Below the pieces are notes generated by a model. That model saw only the letters and a program-made list of their open reading frames with translations, was not told the DNA's origin and made no database searches. From Ectocarpus siliculosus (Eukaryota > Sar > Phaeophyceae > Ectocarpales > Ectocarpaceae), in assembly GCA_000310025.1 (NCBI GenBank), contig FN649742.1:743065-760771 (forward strand): a stretch of 17,707 nucleotides of DNA. Reading direction: 5' to 3'. The translations under genes were made by a program, and so were the position numbers. Of this stretch, positions 1 to 17,707 are shown one piece after another (the stretch's first letter is position 1; each line of letters begins with the position of its first letter).

Positions 1-491
1 TCAGCATCTCGAGAGAAGCGTAGCCAGCAAGCAAGGCTTGGCGCGGGACACGAGAGAAGCAAGCAAGGCTTGGGGCGGGCGGCGAAAAAAAGAAGACGAC
101 TCTATATAAAAAGATCTGTAAAAAGAAGGGTTGGCGCGGGCGGCGAAAAAAATGAAGACGACTCTTATACAAAAAGATCTATAAAAAGAGGACCCTCAAC
201 GACAAGTCAACCAATCTGGTCGTTCCGATGTGACGATGTAACGCAGATCTTCTTGTCGACGGAGAAACTGGTTATCGCCCCACAGCAAGCGATAGATGCT
301 CAAACGACTGTGAGAGGTCTTGAAATCGTCTCAGCTACCCAGAACTGCTGGTAGTTCTCGGAGGTTCGCAGTGTGGGCTGAGATCGGCCTTTTCGACCCG
401 GTCGGGCAAGGGGTCCGCTATGCTACTGAAAACTCCACAGACGGAAAAAAAAGACTTTTGATCGACTGAGACCCAAGCTAGAGCTTGGGAA
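1..491 (+). repeat. 491-bp direct repeat, copy 1 (left end may lie outside the window)
   Basis: This stretch recurs at 1092-1582 with no difference found by eye. Its left boundary is cut by the window start. Internally, 70-130 and 131-192 are two diverged tandem sub-units of about 61 bp, each with a GC-rich head, an A-run, GAAGACGACTC and AAAAAGATCT. A TATA-like TATATAAA lies at 103-110. The right end carries a perfect 8-bp inverted repeat, CCCAAGCT-AG-AGCTTGGG, at 472-489, two bases before the copies diverge. A 94-codon open frame at 70-354 starts at TTG, is Lys/Arg-rich and resembles no known protein. The arrangement could be the long terminal repeat of a small retroelement or a tandem duplication of a 1091-bp unit. 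Confidence 0.9.
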
Positions 492-1091
492 GACTACGCA
501 GCACACTAAAGGTAAGTAAGGCAGCAACACGCTTGCGATGCTTTACCACCCATCCATGCATGTAAGAGAAGAAAAAAAAAAGGGTATGGCGGACCGTCTG
601 TTGTCTGTATCTTCAACCGTGCTGCCGTTGCTTTTCTTCATGGATATCGGCACAGAGAAAAAATGAGGAATGCGCATCTCCTACGCGAGCACGGCGTGCA
701 GCCCAAGCGACAGAGACGATAACCTTATGACCTTTGCAGCATCTTCCGAGCATAACAGCAGCCACCGCATGTGTACAACGGTCACTATAGACTAAGGAAG
801 AAAATCACAAAATCACTGGTTATCGCCCCACAGCGAGCGATAGCTGCTCAAACGACTGTGAGAGGTCTTGAAATCGTCTCAGCTACCCAGAACTGCTGGT
901 AGTTGCCGGAGATTTGCAGGTACGTACTGCTTTTGCCTACCACTCTCGTCCTCTCGTCCGCACATCAACAACAACAATAAATGCTAATTTTCGCACCACA
1001 AAAGAGCCATCCATGCAGAAAGTTGCAACAACAGAACAAAAGCAGCTCCTGCTGTATGTACACAGAATGTCCAGCTGTGTGCTGAGGTCGG
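492..1091. other. Spacer between the two full repeat copies
   Basis: This 600-bp segment lies between the two 491-bp copies and contains a third, diverged fragment of the same family (815-919). No convincing coding exon is visible. A GGTAAGTAAG donor-like string lies at about 511-520. No primer-binding site is recognisable after 491 and no polypurine tract before 1092, as an LTR element would need. Confidence 0.6.
815..919 (+). repeat. Partial, diverged third copy of the repeat
   Basis: Positions 815-919 align without gaps to 267-371 at an offset of 548 bp, with about six mismatches in 105 bases. It starts at ACTGGTTATCGCCCCA and ends at TTGCAG. Unlike the two full copies it has diverged, so the family is older than the duplication that made the identical pair. 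Confidence 0.85.
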
Positions 1092-1582
1092 TCAGCATCT
1101 CGAGAGAAGCGTAGCCAGCAAGCAAGGCTTGGCGCGGGACACGAGAGAAGCAAGCAAGGCTTGGGGCGGGCGGCGAAAAAAAGAAGACGACTCTATATAA
1201 AAAGATCTGTAAAAAGAAGGGTTGGCGCGGGCGGCGAAAAAAATGAAGACGACTCTTATACAAAAAGATCTATAAAAAGAGGACCCTCAACGACAAGTCA
1301 ACCAATCTGGTCGTTCCGATGTGACGATGTAACGCAGATCTTCTTGTCGACGGAGAAACTGGTTATCGCCCCACAGCAAGCGATAGATGCTCAAACGACT
1401 GTGAGAGGTCTTGAAATCGTCTCAGCTACCCAGAACTGCTGGTAGTTCTCGGAGGTTCGCAGTGTGGGCTGAGATCGGCCTTTTCGACCCGGTCGGGCAA
1501 GGGGTCCGCTATGCTACTGAAAACTCCACAGACGGAAAAAAAAGACTTTTGATCGACTGAGACCCAAGCTAGAGCTTGGGAA
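1092..1582 (+). repeat. 491-bp direct repeat, copy 2
   Basis: This copy matches 1-491, including the TATA-like box (1194-1201), the two 61-bp sub-units and the terminal inverted repeat (1563-1580). Similarity stops at 1582 after GAGCTTGGGAA. Because the left edge of copy 1 is off the window, the true 5' limit of the repeat unit is unknown and could extend left of 1092. Confidence 0.9.
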
Positions 1583-2295
1583 TACTTGTTGGCGTTGTTG
1601 TCGTTTTTTTAGCAAAATGCGACTCCGTTGTCTGAGTTGCATCATCATGAACGCGTGCACATGTAGGCAGGGATTGTTGTAGTAGATAAAAGTTTGAGTT
1701 CGGTTGTGGTTCAAGTGTTTAAATGCCAACCCGGAGGGAAAAAGCCTAACAGCTTGCAACACAGCAGTAATAGGTACCTGTTCGCGTGTGTCGCTGCTGG
1801 CCGCTCACTCATTCCACCGACGCCGGCCCGCGTATCGAGAACAGCACTTGAATACTATCGGCAATTGCCATCATTACGCCATGCTTCGCTCCGATTCCGT
1901 GTCAGGCAGTGCAGTCTATCTACATGTACTCTGTAGCGCACCACAAGAGGGATTTAAGTACATGAAGAATGTTTGCTGTTCACTCTGGGACATTTCTCCC
2001 TGCCACACGCCATTTCAGACGCATGTTTGGGCCTCCCTGTCCCGGCTGACCTACAACAGTGCCGCCTAGAGGTCCCAACCGAACCCCCCCATTTTAACTT
2101 TGTCACAAAATTCACGTTCTGCTGTACCTGGCTGGTCCCTCGCTTTCTTCACCGATACCCCCCCCCTGCCTCCCCTCCGTCTGTGCCACGTAGATTCAGC
2201 GAAAGGAATCCGCGTACGAAGCTGGGGCACCGAACGCGCCGGCTCCCGGCACTCGCGACCTCCCGTGGGCGGAGAAAACGGGCAACTTGTTTCAG
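1583..2295. other. No supported gene; probably intron of the GNAT-like gene
   Basis: Open frames exist on both strands, but none has domain-like composition or pairs with convincing splice sites. If the exons at 2296-3050 belong to a multi-exon gene, this stretch would be intron, with its 3' end at the TTGTTTCAG acceptor (AG at 2294-2295). Confidence 0.4.
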
Positions 2296-3050
2296 CTCGG
2301 CGCTGTCTTGGGGTGCGCGGCAGTGCGCTACGGCTGGGATAGGGGTGCCAGGAGAGTCGAGCTCCTGGCGATTCGCGACAACGACAAGCAGCACAGCAGG
2401 TGGGACAGTGGGGCACTGCTGTAGTCGCGCTTTTGCCAAACCTGGGTTTTGGTTTGGGGCCTGGGAATGTACGCGGGATTAGCTTCTCTGCGGTGTTGAC
2501 GTGGAGGTGTTTTGGCGATTTGGATCACATTCCGCGTTCGTTTGGTGTAATTTGTAAGTTGTCCGTTTCGTCTTGATGGAGTTTTAGTCTTGCGATAAAA
2601 CCTCCGGAGTCGTTTGACGGATGGACGACGCTTGGCTCTCATCATCATCAGTAAATAGGTGTGAACAAACCCCGCCGAGACAACCTGCTCCCTCCGCTGT
2701 TCACCGGCCACTATTAACCGCCCCCAACCTACATCAACCCGCAACCCTCCCGACCCCCGCTGGTGGCATTGGTCCCGTCCAACAGACTGGTACGTTATTA
2801 CCGGATAGCTGGCTTCAAAGCGGAGCGCAAGGTCGGGGAGGACCTCGGTAGCCTGAGAGACAGATTGACTTGGGGGGCGGAGGGCACGCTTATGGCGGCA
2901 TCGGCGGATGACTTCATGAGGCGGTGGACGTCCCTCATGCAGGAGACCAATGCCAGCGACGAGGAATCGGAGGCGGCGGCGGCGGCAGCGGCAGCGGCAG
3001 AGGCGGCCGCAGTAGAGAAGCTGGAGACTTGGCCCAGCGAGTTGGGATGA
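2296..3050 (+). CDS. 3' part of a GNAT-family acetyltransferase-like gene (last two exons)
   Basis: Two exons splice in frame. The first is 2296-2399, after the acceptor TTGTTTCAG, and ends in phase 2 before GTGGGA. The second is 2786-3050, after the acceptor GTCCAACAG, and ends at TGA. The intron is 2400-2785. The join CACAGCAG|ACTGGTA restores HSRLVRYY, an unbroken motif that neither exon gives alone. The visible 122 residues read LGAVLGCAAVRYG..., RRVELLAIRDND, LVRYYRIAGFK, EDLGSLRDRLTWG and EGTLM. This fits the helix, beta4-strand and Tyr-Tyr/Gly-Phe region of GCN5-related N-acetyltransferases. The starting Leu-Gly could complete an (R/Q)xxGxG acetyl-CoA loop split by the upstream intron. 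The C-terminus is acidic with a nine-Ala run encoded by a GCG/GCA microsatellite. Substrate and location are unknown. Upstream exons are not visible, so this is a partial gene. It converges on dapL. Confidence 0.55.
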
Positions 3051-3733
3051 TACTAGTGTGAGGTTTACAAGCCGACACCAGAGACCATTTGAAAAGTCGG
3101 CGCTGACGTTGCTCATGGTTCTATTTCAGGAGAGGTTGTAGCACAACAGGAAAGTGGTTTGTGCCTTTCGAAGCAAAGAACACGTTTTGACGAAAAGCAT
3201 TGATTTGGGGATGTGCTTCTTTTGGAGTTGCGGGCACTACACGTCAGATTTTGCCGTCTTTGGCTTCCGCGCAACTCCCCTGTCTCAAATGACCTTAACA
3301 TTCCTTGCCCACGTGGTACCTACCCACGAGAGGGTAGGGCCCGCCCTTGTAGCCGTACTTATCGAGCCGGCAAATGTCCGGGGCAGGGAAAAGAGGGGGA
3401 ACGGACCGTCCCCTTCGCTTGGTCGCACCGCAACATTAGTAGGGTTATTCCATAGAGTAGGCTCCGCAGACTGGGTTCAGCCCAGTCTTACCGCGTGCCG
3501 TGGACGCGCTCTTGTTTGACGGGCAAACAGGAGGGGAAAAAACTATAACGGTGTTGAACTCTAAATTCCCGCCACCACCCCCGCCAGAGAAACAAACGGT
3601 GGGCAGTACCGCCGCATATTAAATTTAAGAGCGGGAACCGTCAAGAAGCAACTTCTGATAGAGATCCATACAGGCTGCGTTCTCAAACGGACAAAAAATT
3701 AAAAAAAAAATCCACGTCGAGGTGGCGCAAAAA
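3051..3733. other. Convergent intergenic region between the GNAT-like gene and dapL
   Basis: This holds the 3' flanks of two tail-to-tail genes, and no exon is recognised in it. It contains two perfect small hairpins: CCTACCC-ACGAGA-GGGTAGG (3319-3338) and AGACTGGG-TTCAG-CCCAGTCT (3468-3488). A long A-run interrupted by TT lies at 3694-3710 on the plus strand; it would be U-rich in the dapL 3' UTR. No AATAAA signal stands out for either gene. Confidence 0.5.
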
Positions 3734-15947
<12,214 letters not shown>

Positions 15948-17246
15948 CGTTTCCTGGCAAGTCGACAGCGCAGAGACTCCCGATCTATCTGTGTGTGCGG
16001 CGCGCGCGTCATGCACTGAGTTGGGGGGCTCCGCGAAATCAGTAGCGATGCGCCGCGCGCGGCCGGCGGAACCACTGAAGACCGAGAGAGGCGTTTTCTT
16101 TGTTGTGGTTGAACGCACTTACTTTCACTCGACATTTCCGGTTCGACAAACACAACAGCAGGGCCGTAGGTATCCGCATGTACAGCGAGGCAGTACCATG
16201 AGTTCCTGATCTCACACGTATAGGTCTCCCACCAATCGCCATGCCGCCTCGCGTGCACCAGCGTACGTGCGAAAGATTTGACATGTACTGTGCCTATCCG
16301 GCCGTCGTACACACTCCCGACTCCCAAAAACACGACAACAAAATATCAATTAAATATCAATAGGTGACCAGGTGTCTAAGTTTCTATTAGCGTATGAAAA
16401 AAATGGTTACAAGCGATGATGATCGAAGGGTGGACTGCGAAACGGGAGCACTGCATCGGGCAACAAGTAACATCATCAGCAGGGTCCAACATTTCATAGA
16501 CCATGCATCATTAAATCGCCTCCGTTACGCTCCTTGGTGTTGTTGACACCGAAGCTCTCCCGACGATTCATTTTCACATGATTACAAGCAGTTAATCCTG
16601 GCCGAAGGACGAACAACTCAAGAATTTGAAACTCTCCACAAAACACACGGCAAAATAACAATGAGAAAAAAAGAAAAACCTAAAGCCGTTGAGCTCGACG
16701 ATGTATTGCTGCAGTAAGTAGTAGATGCTCCGTCCCCGGCGTCAAGAACAAACCATCCGTTGAAAATGAAACGACTTCATACGAGATACCCAAACTACTA
16801 CTTACATCGCGCCCAATAGACGCACCGTACACATGCCGGTGCCGATGTGGCGAAACGAAAAGCAGGCACGCTTTAACCTCAACGAAATCACAATCGACAA
16901 AGCTCGAACCACACAGAGTAGAGAACATCCTGCAAGGACAACAAGGACGCACACCTTCGGAGTGAGACAAGACTCGGACAGACTTAACAGACGAACTCCA
17001 ATTAAACTACACATTTCACGTGGGGGCTCCCCGCACTCATGAACGAGAAAAACCAACGTCGAAGAAACAGACGGAATGGAAGAAGCGAAGATAACAGGGC
17101 ACAAACACCACGGGGCTCAAAAATCGTACCACTACGGTCAATAAACAGCAGGTTCAAGTGTACTGCCCCCGCCCCCTCTGATTCCGCAGCTCCAAGCGCG
17201 AAAAAGAACGTACTTATCTAGTGTCACGCGGCATTTATACTTCTCT
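15948..17246 (-). promoter_or_regulatory. 5' flank of dapL: presumed promoter and 5' UTR
   Basis: No supported coding exon lies here on either strand. A strong donor-like GTAAGT (minus strand, 16122-16117) and an acceptor-like TTGCCAG (AG at 15955-15954) would define a 169-bp 5' UTR intron ending six bases before the start codon. An AT-rich stretch with a short tandem AAATATCAAT repeat lies at 16341-16361. No TATA box is obvious at a sensible distance. Promoter status is inferred from position only. Confidence 0.35.
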
Positions 17247-17263
17247 TTAGTTTCGGTCTTTGC

Positions 17264-17707
17264 GCCCCCCGCCCCCCCCCCCCCCCCGGCCCCCCCCATG
17301 TCTCCCTTCCGAACACCCCCCACCCCCCCCCACCCGGAAGAAAAAACCCCATTTCCCTCCCCCCCCCCAAGGCCCCCCCCCTCCCCTCCAAACTAGGGGG
17401 GCCCTGTCTTGGCCCCACCATCTACCCCAACCTGGAGGCCGGCGAAAATTTTTGCCCGGTCCCCGACCAACCCAAATGATTCCCCCCCCCAGCCGTGTGC
17501 CCCCCCCGCCCCCACAGCCCTCAAAATTTCCAAAAATGCCGGAGCCCCCCCGGCCCTGTTGAAACCGGGGGGGAAAGCCGATAAGCCCGAAAAAGGCCCC
17601 CAAATTTTACACCCACAAAAAAAACTGGTGTGTGAAACCCCCGCCAAAAAAAAAGGAACGGCTGGGGGGACCAAAAACGGGGGGGGAGGGGGGGGACTCC
17701 CCGTTGG
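17264..17707. other. Homopolymer-rich, probably unreliable sequence at contig end
   Basis: Composition changes abruptly at about 17264 into runs of C (up to about 17), then A and G runs, with few T's in the first half. Every open frame here is Pro- or Gly-rich noise. The pattern differs from ordinary microsatellites and resembles base calls from a failing read. Confidence 0.6.

Noticed and set aside
70-354. 94-codon Lys/Arg-rich open frame, repeated at 1161-1445
   Set aside because: It starts at TTG, not ATG, lies wholly in the duplicated repeat, and its basic character comes from A-runs and GCGGGCGGC blocks. The identical second copy reflects DNA duplication and is not evidence of coding.
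1-1582. LTR retrotransposon call
   Set aside because: The repeats could be LTRs, but the internal 600 bp carries no gag/pol, no recognisable primer-binding site and no polypurine tract, and the repeat ends are not TG...CA. Kept only as an unclassified repeat.
2019-2071. Candidate upstream exon for the GNAT-like gene (acceptor TTTCAG, donor GAG|GTCCCA, correct phase)
   Set aside because: The splice phase fits, but its residues (ending QCRLE) do not supply the (R/Q)xxG expected before Leu-Gly, and the rest does not resemble a GNAT fold.
2328-3116. Minus-strand open frame of 262 codons, the longest in the window
   Set aside because: It is antisense to the GNAT-like exons, and its Arg/Cys/Leu-rich composition mirrors the GCG/GCA repeat of the sense strand. 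No domain-like segment is seen.
16680-16708. Tiny minus-strand exon candidate encoding QYIVELNGF between CTGCAG and GTTTTT
   Set aside because: It is only 29 nt, has a weak donor and no partner exon; a chance match cannot be excluded.
17247-17603. Pro-rich (plus) and Gly-rich (minus) open frames of about 100-118 codons
   Set aside because: They are direct translations of C and G homopolymer runs in probably unreliable sequence.

Overview
The window is eukaryotic nuclear DNA. Coding sequence occurs only as short exons bounded by GT/GC...AG splice sites, and introns are long (336-2990 bp) and full of microsatellites, tandem arrays and inverted repeats. The one complete gene has an N-terminus shaped like the bipartite plastid targeting signal of algae with secondary red plastids: a short signal peptide ending A|F, followed by a basic Ser/Thr/Ala-rich transit peptide. 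Together with the long, numerous introns, this suggests a photosynthetic stramenopile, most likely a brown alga of the Ectocarpus type. The species assignment is inference.

Layout: (1) 1-1582 is dominated by a 491-bp sequence present twice at an offset of 1091 bp and identical by eye, with a third, diverged 105-bp piece between the copies. (2) 2296-3050, plus strand, holds the last two exons of a gene whose product ends in a GNAT-acetyltransferase-like C-terminal half; its upstream exons are not visible. (3) 3051-3733 is a short convergent intergenic gap with two small hairpins. (4) 3734-15947, minus strand, is a complete 11-exon gene for plastid LL-diaminopimelate aminotransferase (DapL, lysine biosynthesis). 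All exons were reconstructed by eye; they join in frame to a 468-residue protein with the PLP-lysine motif, the PNNPTG motif and the carboxylate-binding arginine. All ten introns are phase 0 and two use GC-AG boundaries. (5) 15948-17246 is the 5' flank of dapL with a possible 5' UTR intron. (6) 17264-17707 is a homopolymer-dominated tail that looks like unreliable sequence at a contig end.

The dapL introns carry most of the unusual structure: a 57-bp near-perfect hairpin (intron 2), a stop-free intron whose length is a multiple of three and which carries a CAA/CAG microsatellite (intron 4), a duplicated GC splice donor (intron 8), a foldback element of about 670 bp (intron 9), and a 63-bp minisatellite plus a 195-bp satellite-like array interrupted by an 80-bp A-tailed insertion (intron 10).

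The two genes are tail to tail and show no sign of acting together. I see no bacterial-type operon, CRISPR array, tRNA or rRNA gene, and no recognisable transposase or reverse transcriptase. I found no new multi-gene system; the novelty here lies in intron structure and repeats.
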